64,000 nucleotides of DNA from Dimorphilus gyrociliatus (taxonomy: Eukaryota; Annelida; Polychaeta; Dinophilidae): positions 3,148,504 through 3,212,503 of the forward strand of contig CAJFCJ010000003.1 of the NCBI GenBank assembly GCA_904063045.1, written 5' to 3'. The notes beneath the pieces were generated by a model, which was not told where the DNA came from, did no database searches, and saw nothing but the letters and a program-made list of their open reading frames with translations. Below are positions 50,701-61,836 of the stretch, piece after piece (the stretch's first letter is position 1; every line of letters begins with the position of its first letter). Both the position numbers and the translations under genes were made by a program.

Positions 50701-52008
50701 ATACCTAAGGACTAAAGTAGTTTCTAAATGAGTATTATAAGAAAAAGCTATATACAAGTCTTTTATAAAATATTGGCTCTAATAGATATTTCTTTGACAG
50801 CTTGATTTTTCAGCTACCTTTTATTCTCTCTAAATTGTGAACACTTATTAACGGTATCCCTTTAACAATATTTCTTTACTAATCCTAAATGATTTAGTGA
50901 CTTATCTACCTTGTCTTTTCTGATCTTAAAAAGATTTAACTATATATATATATATATATATAAATGCCGTATCTATATCCTTAAATTAAACCAACTTAGT
51001 TGCTGATAAATCGGAAAAAGTTGTTTAATATAGTATATTTATCAACTTGAATTGCTTTCTAGGCTTTAGAAAATGTAAACAAGTTTCCATTTTCAAAATA
51101 GATATTTTTATATATTATATATACAAGATATACAGTGTATTATCAGTTGTAAACTAAATTTTTATTTTGTTTTAATACTATGTTTGTTTGTTTTTTTAAA
51201 CAAAAAAAATAATTGATAAAGAAAGAATAACAATGACTTTTTATGTTTATACGAGATTCAGATATTTAAAGTAGCTTGGACTATAATTAAGAATGTTAAA
51301 GGAACCCTTTAACTAACAATTAACTCATCTATAAGATTTTGGGCCTTTAATTAGTGCTTGTTATCAAACCAATGCAATATACCCATTACACGTTGATGTT
51401 TTCGAGTAAATAGTTTACGAAAGGTTTCCTCTTAGTAAAGGATATTTATATAAATAGAAGTCATGTAACATGCACTCTTTTTTGTCTTTATTCCTCGAAA
51501 CAGTAATAGTATTATATTTATGTAACTTGTCCTGTTAAAAATATTTACCAAGTAGCAAATTTCTTTTTAACAAACCAACCGAATTCTACGTAGTCTTTAA
51601 CGACCCGATAATGTCGCAAGCTCTTCTAAGCTCCTATTGTTATCACGTTCTACTGCGGCTCTATTTATCTACACATATATATTAAATATCCAATTTAAAA
51701 AGCCTATATTAGTAAATTTATACGCACATATCTACAAAATTCTTATAATATATATACTAATATATATATATATATGTTCATTTTTAGATTTACCCACACT
51801 TTTTTTATAGGATGAATAAAGCGAAAAAGTTTATCGCCATACAAACAATCGTTAATATAGAAAAAACTCCACAGCAAAAGTCATCTTGTCAAAACAACTC
51901 ACTTAACGGTTCGATATTGTCAGAAAATTCGTCAGCACATCGTTTTTCCCCAATCAAAGCGGCTATCGTAAAATTATTTGATTTCTTCCCCTCAACTTCC
52001 GTCTCCAT
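46613..52008 (-). CDS. T-box transcription factor, Tbx20 class, paralogue B (351 aa)
   Basis: Second Tbx20-type factor, convergent with A. Exons in transcript order: 52008-51903, 49899-49734, 48364-48082, 48000-47839, 47551-47407 and 46806-46613; phases join, 1,056 nt. Residues 13-19 (FTIAALI) form the eh1-like motif. The T-box runs from about 66 to 259: [110 protein letters not shown]. Intron positions inside the T-box (GR|RMFPT, NGH|I, NQL|ITK) are identical to A, but the A intron after TELDR has no counterpart. FQET replaces FPET. The tail is Trp/Pro/Ser-rich and ends [16 protein letters not shown] and PALP shared with A point to a lineage duplication. Confidence 0.93.
47711..47743. repeat. 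(TC)n microsatellite in Tbx20-B intron 4
   Basis: Pure TC run about 95 bp past the donor of the fourth exon of paralogue B. Confidence 0.95.
48365..49733 (-). other. Tbx20-B intron 2
   Basis: 1.37-kb intron. A GC-raised patch at about 48,600-48,960 includes TGACGTCACGCGGCG near 48,647; a CT-rich stretch lies at 49,295-49,345. No exon seen. Confidence 0.55.
49900..51902 (-). other. Tbx20-B intron 1
   Basis: 2.0-kb intron. The patch 50,310-50,560 is GC-raised with TTTATCAG (GATA-like) words and may be regulatory. An AT run lies at 50,940-50,962. No exon seen. Confidence 0.5.
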
Positions 52009-52480
52009 AACGACCCGAAGAGCGTATAAAATTAAACACAAAACAAAAGTGTCAAGTTGCGTGTGTCGACAGGATGAACCAGCAGCGCTTAGAGTTTATT
52101 GGTTATGACGCAATCGCGATAGCCAATAGGAGTGCTAGTGGGCGGAGACTATTTTGGGGGAAGAATAATATCGTATTTGTTTTGCTCGAGAGGCGATAGC
52201 GTATCGAATTGATAATGCATCCACGAAATTTTTCCGGACGAGATAATTCTAAAAGCATCATTTATTACGGAGAAAGAAGGCAGGAATCGCTAAACTAGAT
52301 TAGCGACCGCCCCTGCGTTGCTTTTATTTTCGTGTGACGTCATTAAATATATATTTTCTCGGTCAATGTAATTATCTCTACCGTTTCTGCGAACAAATCG
52401 CAAATATTTACTAGTCTGAAACTTTTCATGAATTGTTTAAATCTGACGAAGTTTTTTTCCAACAGCGCTTCAATAAAAGT
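52009..52480 (-). promoter_or_regulatory. Promoter region of Tbx20-B
   Basis: GC-raised DNA immediately before the ATG of paralogue B. On + it shows ATTGG (52,098-52,102) and CCAAT (52,133-52,137), TGACGCAAT at 52,106, and GGGCGG (52,140-52,145, GC box), then GTGACGTCATT near 52,333. The combination of CCAAT and CRE elements resembles the promoter of paralogue A. Confidence 0.45.
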
Positions 52481-55400
52481 TACATTAATGTAGTTATACT
52501 GTACAAAGAAGTCTATAAATTTATATATATATATATCTTATATACTTGTGCCTATAGTGTATATATGTGAGCAATGTTTACAGGATACACTCTTATTAAT
52601 ACAACACCTGCAAACATACTACACACTATAAAAAATTCTGATTATAGAATAAGTTATCAGTTACTAAAGTGCTGCCATCTGTATTCGGCAAAAATATGAT
52701 AATAAATATGGTATGTTACAATAGAAAATTACTGTAGCATTTGGTTTCACTATAAAGTTTCATAATTTCCTAAAACATAATAACAACATAATCCTTAAGG
52801 GCATAAACTTTACATTTTATACTTAATGATTACTTTTTATAGGTAAAAAAAAAGGGAGAGAGAAGAGAATGGCTAAACAATAACCAAGTTGATATTTTAC
52901 TCTTCGCTAAGCTTTACTACGTTGTTAGTCAGCAGCTGTATTGCCATATTGCCACCATATAATTTTAAAGAATGAAGAATATCGTAACCTTCTGGTAGAA
53001 TTTTCTTTATTGTATAATACACGCCATTTATAGAGTATAAAAAAGAAGAAATGTTTAAAGCAGCTATAAACAGCTAAACTTGTCCTTTATCACCTTCTTT
53101 CAACGGAGTAGATAAAATTTTATATAAAGAGAATTTCGTCACTGACGACTCTGTTCCTTAACAGTCTGCTCTAACATTACTCAATCTTTCCAATTTATCG
53201 TGATAAAAAAACAATATGAAGCCTTTATCACGAAACATTACATACGTATTATATATTGTATTATATATAAGATATTATTAGAGGCTATGACAAAATATAT
53301 TATATTCTCTCTTATAGAGAAAATCAAAAAAATGAAACTTCTAGTTTACGAAAGCAATATTTTATGAAATGATTGTCAATCGGAATCTTTTTTTTAGGTT
53401 TCAAATTTCCCACTTACTTGACATTCCTATGTTGTTTTATACAATGTCCTTGCTTTTTTTTATCTTTTTTTTTAAAGATTTATTTGTTAAATTTAATATT
53501 TTTCATAATAGTATTAGTTAATATATTAAGTACGTTGTTAGATTGGGAAAAAAGCGGAAGAGATACACAGCTAGACAGAGATAAAGAGAGAACGAGAAAG
53601 AGAAAGAGAGAAAGATAGAATACAGAAAGACAGAGGGAGATAGACTGAGATATGGACAGTTTAATTACTATAATTAATAAAGAAAAAGGGGTAAAACCGA
53701 AAGGTTGTTCTCATGTTATCCATTTTACGGAGCTAAGGGAGTTTCAGGGTTAATCTTTTTGTTCTTAAAAAATTTTCCCAACAGTTTAGCGGTAAAGTGC
53801 AATAAATCACATGCTCATTATATAACATTAAATACAAGGGGACTACTTCTTCCTTTATATATGTATATATATTAGCTTTTTCATTAAACAACCTGATTAG
53901 GTTTTTTCTTCTTCAATTTAATACACCTGTATTTATATTATGTAAGGCTTATTTAAGATTGTTATTAACTAGATGAGGATTGGCGCCAGTATCCTAGTGA
54001 GTTTAAATTTTGTTGAAAAACTAGGCGCCACGCGTCGTGAGCCACAGCAAGGCGTCGATTGACTACACTTAGAAAAGAGCTGAGGGCAAAGGAAATTACT
54101 TTTTGAAAGTGATTGCACCGTTATGGAAGAGAATCGAGCCGATTACGTAAAGTGTAATTCAGAATTTATCGTCCCTCTCTAAGTGTATTGACTTTCTCTC
54201 TCTGTCTCTCTCTCTCTCTCATTTATATATATATATCTTTATTTTTCGTTACAATTCATAACGCCATCTATGCTCTTCTTCATAAATTAAATTATTGAAC
54301 CTATTAAACTTGAAACATCTGTAAATAATTATTTGATTTATTTAAATATTTATATTAATTTGTATAAACTACATAAAAAAGTTATATTCAACACTTTGCC
54401 CGAAGGGGGTAAAGAATTATTCCATAATTGTTTTTTCCCTTGAGTATTTTAAGCAAAGATGACTACTGCATAAGCAAACGAGAGAGAGAGAGAGAGAGAC
54501 AAATAGAGAAAAGAGGAGTAGAATCATATGCATTTCCCTTTTGAAGAATTGTTATTATTAAAAAGAAATATTTTCATAGTTCGATACAACGCCATCTGGC
54601 TCTAACCTTAGTCGGTGAACCTTATCGAAAGACTATATATATTTATTGGGTAGATTAAAATTTTGCTAAATATATTGCTATAGCTATTCTTGTTAGGAGA
54701 ATGTTAAGATTAGCTTATATTTTATTCACCCTTATTTACATTTATAGCCATTTATGGTGTTGCGTAATATAGCTAGAGGCCTCGGTCATTACTTGTTAAG
54801 ATAATTACAGTTGTCATTCACGTGTCCAAACTCAAAATGAGCAACTTTCCTCGTCGTAGCTCTTTGGCTGTGATGAGAGTTTCAGAAAATTCGGACAACT
54901 ATCGCCATCTGTTGTGAATCTTTGCATCTCTGCTTTAAATGACCTTCTTTACCGTTTGACGCTTAATCGTTTGAAGCGTAAAATAAGGGTCAATTTCCCA
55001 AAATATATGATGTGGAAAGATGTCTCAATTATTCAAGTTAGGCGTAAAAAGAAAAGGGAAATAATCAAACTGACAGGGCGTATCTATATAAGTGTATAAG
55101 CCAAGCGTAGTACACTTAAAATATCCCCAAATCTCGGTTGACTGAAGCATGACATTTTCTAATTATGTAAATATCTCAATCAGGATTGTAACTCTAGCGT
55201 TAAGTATATTTTAAAAAGGCGGAAAAGGGAGAAAAGAAGGTGTTTATATATAACCTGTTGTAAATATCAGATAACACAAGAAATTTATTAAAGACAGCCA
55301 ATAAATCTCTTTTTAAAGGAATAAAATTTTTACAGAATTTGTAATGAAAATGTCAGAAATATAATGTTTTTATTACTTTTGATTAAAGTTAATTTCTGAA

Positions 55401-55597
55401 AGATTTTACTTGTCTGTTTAAGATGTCTTATAGTTTCTGAAAATAAGACCTGCCTGGTACACTTGTACTTTTTCAGATCACATCAACTGATAATTTTAAT
55501 CTGATAAGATAAAAGTATAACATATAGTATGATAGAAAGCAGTTTGTGACTCAGTATTAGTAGGAAAACTTGATTAGCAGAGTAGAAGACAAAAAGA
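52481..55597. other. Intergenic DNA between Tbx20-B and ABCG5
   Basis: AT-rich, with GA/CT microsatellites (53,575-53,620; 54,190-54,220; 54,480-54,500). A GC-raised patch at 53,970-54,170 has two GGCGCC palindromes. GCCATCT motifs occur at about 52,674, 54,263, 54,591 and 54,904, all in the same orientation. No coding exon recognised. Confidence 0.5.
54259..54916 (-). promoter_or_regulatory. Cluster of three CTCF-like cores
   Basis: CGCCATCT occurs at 54,262, 54,590 and 54,903 within 650 bp. The last (ACAACAGATGGCGA on -) fits the CTCF core CCASYAGRKGGCRS at 11 of 14 positions; the others fit at 9-10. Binding is inferred. Confidence 0.3.
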
Positions 55598-56012
55598 ATG
55601 CGTTCTCCTACAACTCCCACAACGGAATATTCTTTGAGCATTTTAGGAGTATCTTATACCATCAAGAGTCGTACTATCTTGAGAAATATTAGTTTATATT
55701 GCGGAGGTGGAAATATTTTAGCCTTGCTTGGAAATAGCGGTTCTGGTAAAACATCTTTATTAGATGTAGTTGCTTGCAGAGCAGAAGGTCGAACTGTTGG
55801 TGGAGCGTTTATTAATGGAAGATTGGTAACACCAGAACTATTTGTCAAAAGAGGAGCCTATGTCCTACAGGACGATCAATTACTCGGTAAGAAACGTAAA
55901 CAAAAACAACGCTTCCCTATATTTAAGATAAGAAATATTGTTTTTTTACTATGAAAAATATTAACTTTAATTAGCTGATTAGTACTTGACTAAGTTATGC
56001 ATTCGGTATACA

Positions 56013-56052
<40 letters not shown>

Positions 56053-58427
56053 CATTGGGTATCTTATAATCTCCAGGTTATTCATACAAGTATGATTAAC
56101 TAGTTAGATAACACCCTATATTTATCACTGCAAGATGCTGAATAAATAATCTATGAGTCATAGTTTAGAATTAACATCAAAATAGCGTTTCTTCCCTAAT
56201 CTATAAATGATCATTTATCAGGTAAAGAATAAAGAATTGAAGGCAAATTTCTAATAATTTTATAAGCTTTTCTATATCAAATTTTTTAAATACAGCTCAC
56301 TTGACTGTTAAGGAGACTTTAACATATACTGCAAGATTGAAATTTGCTGGCGCCACAAAAAATATTCAAGTTACCCAAAGAGTTGAACAAGTTTTAAACG
56401 AAATAGGTTTAAAACACGTTGCTGATTCAAAAGTTGGTGGTGCTTTTAAGAGAGGAATTTCTGGTGGTGAAAAGAGGAGAGTTAGCATTGGATGTCAGCT
56501 ATTATGTGATCCAGTTGTTCTATTACTAGACGAGCCTACAACTGGATTAGATAGTTTTACTGCGAACAGATTAGTAACTAATTTGTCACAGCTAGCAAAA
56601 CAATACAACAAAGTTATTGTAATGACCATTCATCAGCCCAGGTCTGACATTTTTCGACTATTTGATCATATTGGAATATTGTCTTTAGGTTAAGAAAATG
56701 TAAACAGTTTGAAATGTATTTAATCGGCTTTTAAACAAACAGGTGAACTGGTCTACATGGGCCCATCGTCTCAACTAGTCTCATACTTTACGGATTTAGG
56801 ATATTCGTGTCCACATTATGCTAATCCCTTGGACCATTATGTGGATTTAGCCAGCGTAGATCGAAGGGATATTGTAAGAGAGAGTAACACTACAGCCCGA
56901 GTTAGATCTCTACATGGAAGCTACTTAAATTCAAATATTTTTAAGGATACTTTGTCGGAAGTTCACAGAAGCGCAGCCACGGCCAGTGATCTGGAAGTAG
57001 AGAGTATATTTAGTAATCCATGGACGTATTTAGATCCTCCGGGATTTGCTGCTACATGGGCCACACTTTTTTCTAGGATGACCGTAAATTTAATACGGGA
57101 TAAGCCTTCTTTGTTGATGAGAATTTTTCAATTTTCCTGTTTTAGTTTCTTTCTATGGCTTTTTATTATACGGTACAGCGCTTTAAATAACTTGCCATAG
57201 TATAATTTTATTAATATTTTATTAAACTATATCTTTCTGCTTTTAAAGATTAAAAAAGAATCAAGAATCTATGCAAGATAGAAATGGACTCTTCCATCAA
57301 TTGGTCTCAGTCCCACCGTATGTTGGTGTCCTTAATGCCGTTGCCCTCTTTCCAACATTAAGAACGACCTTTAGACGAGAATCAAAAGATGGACTATATG
57401 GATCAACTGTCTTTCTTTTTGCATATTTTGTCCATATTTTGCCCTTTCACTTAATTTCTACATTCATTTTTACTGCGGTGGTTCATTGGGGTATTGGTTT
57501 ACAATCGGAAATGTTTCGTTTTGGAAGGGTGTGGGCTGTTATATTATTATTGCATTTTTCCGGTGAGGTTTTGGCAGTTGCCCTAATGGGTGTATTTAAG
57601 AATGAAGCAGTGGCCAATAGTATATCAGGTAAGAGAGATAGTAAACAAACAAACTTTCCATATTATAGAATCTTTCTTCTTTTTACATCGCGCATACAAG
57701 TAAAATACTTTATAGCTTTAATATTGTTTTGCCTTTCTACAAATTTTACTTTCCATTAACTAGTATAGAATTTTTGCACTAGTCGTTATAATAGTAATAT
57801 CGGGTAATAATCAATATTATTTTCCAAGAAAGAGCTTTTTGTTCTTAGGTTTGCTGTGTAACATAGTTTATTAAAATTTTTAATTTGAAAGAAGATATAA
57901 ACTAAACAATAGATGAATAAGTCGTTTGAAGGATAAATAACAAAGGTAGCGTTATTTTATCTTTCAGACATCTTAAATTGGGCGTAGAAATGCTTTTTCA
58001 GAAGAGATCAGAAACCGTTATGAATAATAGTATTATAGTCGATAGATGGAGTTGATTTATTTTACTGTTTATTTGTTTTGTAGGTTTAATTTTCGTGATT
58101 GGGGGCCTTATGGGTTCAGGATTCGTTAGAAGTTTAGAAGGAATGATAGACGTTTTGAAGTGGTCAGGATGGATTAATATATTTAAATATACAAGTGAAA
58201 TAATAGTAGCTAATGAACTGAACGGATTGAATTTAACATGTAGTATAAACTCAACAATGCCCTGTTTATACCCAAATGGTAACTTATATTTGAGTATTTT
58301 CTATCCAAAAGCCGTTAAGTGTATGGCAAGGAATTTTATAGTCTCATTTTCCTATATGATTTTCTTTTGTGTATTAGCATTAATAATTTTCAAAATAACA
58401 AAAATAAGAAAATCAAGAATGATATAA
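55598..58427 (+). CDS. abcg5: ABC half-transporter, ABCG5 (sterolin-1) type (611 aa)
   Basis: ABCG half-transporter; vertebrate ABCG5 pairs with ABCG8 to export sterols. Exons: 55598-55886, 56296-56688, 56743-57172, 57249-57628 and 58084-58427; phases join, 1,836 nt. N-terminal ATPase: Walker A GNSGSGKT (45-52), QDDQLLAHLTVKETL, signature ISGGEKRRVS (151-160), Walker B VVLLLDE (170-176), GLDS, and H-loop His209 in TIHQPRSD. All catalytic residues are present. The C-terminal half has about six hydrophobic helices, with RNGLFHQLVSVPPYVGVLNA and ALFPTLRTTFRRESKDGLYG, then a Cys-containing extracellular loop (LNLTCSINSTMPCLYPNG) and a last helix. Detailed agreement with human ABCG5 (SYxxPHYxNPLDHYVDLxSVD, GSGFVRSLEGM, FKYTSEIIVANELNGLN) separates it from ABCG1/2/8. 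No ABCG8 neighbour is seen in this window. Possible poly(A) signal at 58,540-58,545. Confidence 0.93.
56016..56047. repeat. (AT)n microsatellite in ABCG5 intron 1
   Basis: 32-base AT dinucleotide run. Confidence 0.95.
57629..58083 (+). other. ABCG5 intron 4
   Basis: 455-bp AT-rich intron between gtaaga and tttgtag. It includes GATAGATGGAG near 58,040, similar to but not matching the CTCF-like core. No other content seen. Confidence 0.75.
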
Positions 58428-58672
58428 CTGTTATCTTTTTGTTTATTGAATATATAGCTATTGAATATTTAAGGGTGTTGACTTAATGCTATTTTATGAT
58501 GAAAAAATAAGGAAAACAAAAAAAGAAAACAGACTACGAAATAAAAGAACTACTTCTCTGTCTTTCTCTTGTAACGCATAAATCGTTTAAAAGTCGGTTA
58601 AAAGTCTATATTTAGCTTTGAAAGATGATAGTTTTTCTTCATATAAAACACGGTAAAGTATTGTTCAAAGCT

Positions 58673-59692
58673 TTATTTGAATACTTTAAGATAAACTCTA
58701 TCCTCTCCGCCCGTTCTTAATTCTTCTTCTATAATTGCTAATCTTCCACTTTTACAAACTGTATCTACGCATACTCCAATTGGGCTCACTAAACCATCTT
58801 CTCTTCCTAAAACTTTACCAATAAATGCCCCTTCTTCCGAAAACATTTTTATTTTTCTATCGGCTCGATCGCAAACCAATAAATTACCACAGTTATCTAC
58901 ACAAGCTGAACACGGCCATATTAGATTATCTGCACCAAATGATCCCCTATACCTTCCCATACCTTCAAATTTCATAATACAATGTAATCTTGGATCAACT
59001 ACATAAATATGATCAGTTTTTGTATTCGATGTGACCTGGTAAGGATGCTTAAATGGTCCTTCTAACTTTGATAAAACTTTGCCATCCGATCGATATATTT
59101 TAACCTTAGGCTTAATGCTTGAATCTGATACAACAATATCCTCATTTTTGGTAACACATACACCTGTTACTGAAGTTAAACCGTCCAGAAATAAGCATTC
59201 GTTCATTAACATACTGATGTAATGAATTTCAAAGTTAGAAATAGGCTCTCTTTAAGTATGTATACAAAAGTCTAAAATTTGCTATACGACGCTTTATTTT
59301 CCTCTCTTTTACATAGTTTAAAGTAAGACTTTTTCTCTTATTTACAACTGAAATAAATTTTTAAATAAAATACTAGGCCTATTTGAAACTTGAACAGACT
59401 GTAAATTTCCCTCTTCATCTTGTTGACAAACGTGTATCCTAGATAAATCAGCAATATATAACTTATTATTATTCCAACAGACTGCAGTAGGTGACAGTAA
59501 TGCACAACCAGCCCATTTATCTACAATTGCTCTTGTTTGACCAAAATCATCAAATAACTGAACACGTTTATTCCTTTTTTCAGCAACAGCAAGTTTTAAA
59601 TTTGACGTAAAGCAAACAGAGGAAGGAGATTTCAGTTGGCCTTTATGCTTCCCTCTAATTTCAATCCTCCAATCTTCTCTCCAATCTTTCAT
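58673..59692 (-). CDS. NHL-repeat beta-propeller protein (295 aa)
   Basis: Two exons in transcript order, 59692-59346 and 59213-58673, joined in phase 2 across a 132-bp intron (donor gtaaat, acceptor ttacatcag). The product is almost only NHL-type repeats: SPSSVCFTSNLKLAVAEKRN with KRVQLFDDFG; SPTAVCWNNNKLYIADLS; VTGVCVTKNEDIVVSDSS with VKIYRSDGKVL; HPYQVTSNTKTDHIYVVDPR; WPCSACVDNCGNLLVCDRAD with RKIKMFSEEGAFIG; SPIGVCVDTV. This predicts a five- or six-bladed propeller like the C-terminal domain of TRIM-NHL proteins, but no RING, B-box or coiled coil lies upstream in the window. Partners unknown. The AATAAA overlaps the stop codon (58,672-58,677), so the 3' UTR may be very short. Tail-to-tail with ABCG5, 245 bp apart. 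Confidence 0.82.
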
Positions 59693-61764
59693 AATAACTA
59701 TTAACAGTACAAAATCACACGTTTAAATAAAATAGTGCAACTTGATAACCGGCTCTTATCTAATCATACTATATGATAAAATTAATTGTATTCCGATTAA
59801 TATTATACTGTTATTCTCTTTATTATTTATAAAGTACTTTATAACTAAAATGCCTCATCTATAAATAAAAATTTTTTGTCTTTTCAAGGTTAATTAACAC
59901 AATTATCCATTTTTTAAAACTTTGATTATTGCCCTTGACTTATTCAAACCCCTTTATAAAATTCTCGTTTACTAATAGCCTTATTATTATTCACAGACAA
60001 CAAGGGTCAGAGTTATCAAACAAGTGTAAAAATTAAATAAGTTGGCGGAGAATATTTTGCAAGATTTGAAATATTTATAACATCAATAACAGAAATACTA
60101 TTTCGATTATTAATTCATTTCTTAAACGTTCCTAAGGTGATGAAAAAATTAATAGCTTTAGCGCACAACTACTACATTTTCACTTAATATTTCAAAATCT
60201 GGATAGATGAACTTACTCGTTTACTGATATTATGTTCAATGTTATTTAGTGTATTAAACTTGTTGGTTCCATCTAGTAAGACGAAATTTATATTTAGTAA
60301 ATTCAATAGGTTAATAAAAAATTCAGAGATTTTCTTCTATGAATTTAGCTGCTACGGTGGTTTCAAGCTTATACAATTAACTCTTTGTGAATATAATAAC
60401 TAGAATTATGAATGAAAGACGGCTGTACTTGTCAATAAAATACATATAAAATGTCATATTTCTAAAGTTATTGGAGTAAATTTATTAGATAAAACCTTAA
60501 AAGAAATTAACAAGTTATTTTAGTAAATAAAAACGATAAATAACGGTTTCTATCAAATTATTCTTACCTATAAGGAATATATGATTTCTAAAATGACGTT
60601 ATAGAATACTATACATAAAATATTTATAATGTTTATAATACTTTATGAGCTTCCTTTGTAATTTCTATAACATTTTTTATTAAAGCTATTGAAGAGTTAA
60701 AATGTTTCTACTTCTTTAATCTAAAAAGTGAAACATGTAAATATGTTTATTTAGAATGTAACTAATTAATTGTTCATTTGAATTAATCACTAATCTTATA
60801 ATAATTTTTAGATTCCTATCTCTCTCGTCATTGTGTGCACAGTTCATATTAGAAGCAGGGATATTAGAAAATTTCAGTGTTTACTTTGATCTGTCTATAT
60901 TTCAGAGTATATTATTTTTGTCAAAAGGTTAGAAGGAAAAATTTATAGCACTACAAAAAGAAAAACTCATTGAGGGTACGACTGAGAGAGAGGGAGAGAG
61001 CGGAAAACAAAACAGACAGATATATTAAAGGGTAACGGCTAATTACTAGTAGAGTATATAGGTATAATACTCTTTACACTAATTTGTTTGGCAGACACCC
61101 CTCGGGGTAATTTTCAAGGTATAATAAGGCCTGATGAATAGTATAGTATGATGGATATTGGTACATACAGCATTATAGATACCATTCTGGAAAGAGAGCT
61201 ATTAAGCAATCAATAAAATCTGAATCATTTGAAACTATATGCAAAGAAATAGGCAAGAGTGTATTTCGTGATAAAATATATCATTAAAGCCTTGTTACAA
61301 AAGTAACAATTCCGATAATCCATTTACTTTTCTATCATTTTCTTTATTATTAATTAAGAAATAGGAATAGCGCAAAATTAATTAGTTATGAAGATTTAAA
61401 GAATTAATCAATGTATTTTTTTATGAACTGTGAACAACACCCAAATTTTTATATTCATTACAAAAATTTGAATGCAGTTTTATAGCTATTATTGAACAAT
61501 TTATCACAAACACAGATGGTAAAAATATAATTAAAAATTATATAATTTTATGATATACATGTAAAAAATATTCTATGAAAAAGAGGTTGTATAATTATAA
61601 CAAAAGTGATTCATAAAATCAAAAAACATGCAGTTTATAAAAAACATAATAGAGATTAAATATATGTGCGTTTTAAAGAATTAAAGATCCCATCTCTCCT
61701 TTGTAAAAGCAGAAGTAAAAAATTTGAAAAGCTTTCTTTTCTTTTACTATACAGACTATGAGAA

Positions 61765-61812
<48 letters not shown>

Positions 61813-61836
61813 TATATTCATATATATGTAAATCTT
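59693..61836. other. Intergenic DNA, NHL gene to DEG/ENaC gene
   Basis: AT-rich with no exon. Contains the NHL gene promoter side near 59,700 and the 3' flank of the channel gene, including an AT microsatellite at 61,769-61,809. Confidence 0.6.
61769..61809. repeat. (AT)n microsatellite in the 3' flank of the DEG/ENaC gene
   Basis: 41-base AT run starting about 27 bases past the channel stop codon, so it is probably within the 3' UTR. Confidence 0.95.

Noticed and set aside
51812-52108. 98-codon ORF on + near the Tbx20-B start
   Set aside because: It is antisense to exon 1 and the promoter of Tbx20-B, whose eh1-like motif and splice phase make the - strand reading the real one.
53373-53618. 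81-codon ORF with a hydrophobic N-terminus
   Set aside because: T-rich and GA-microsatellite sequence read in one frame; no gene-like composition.
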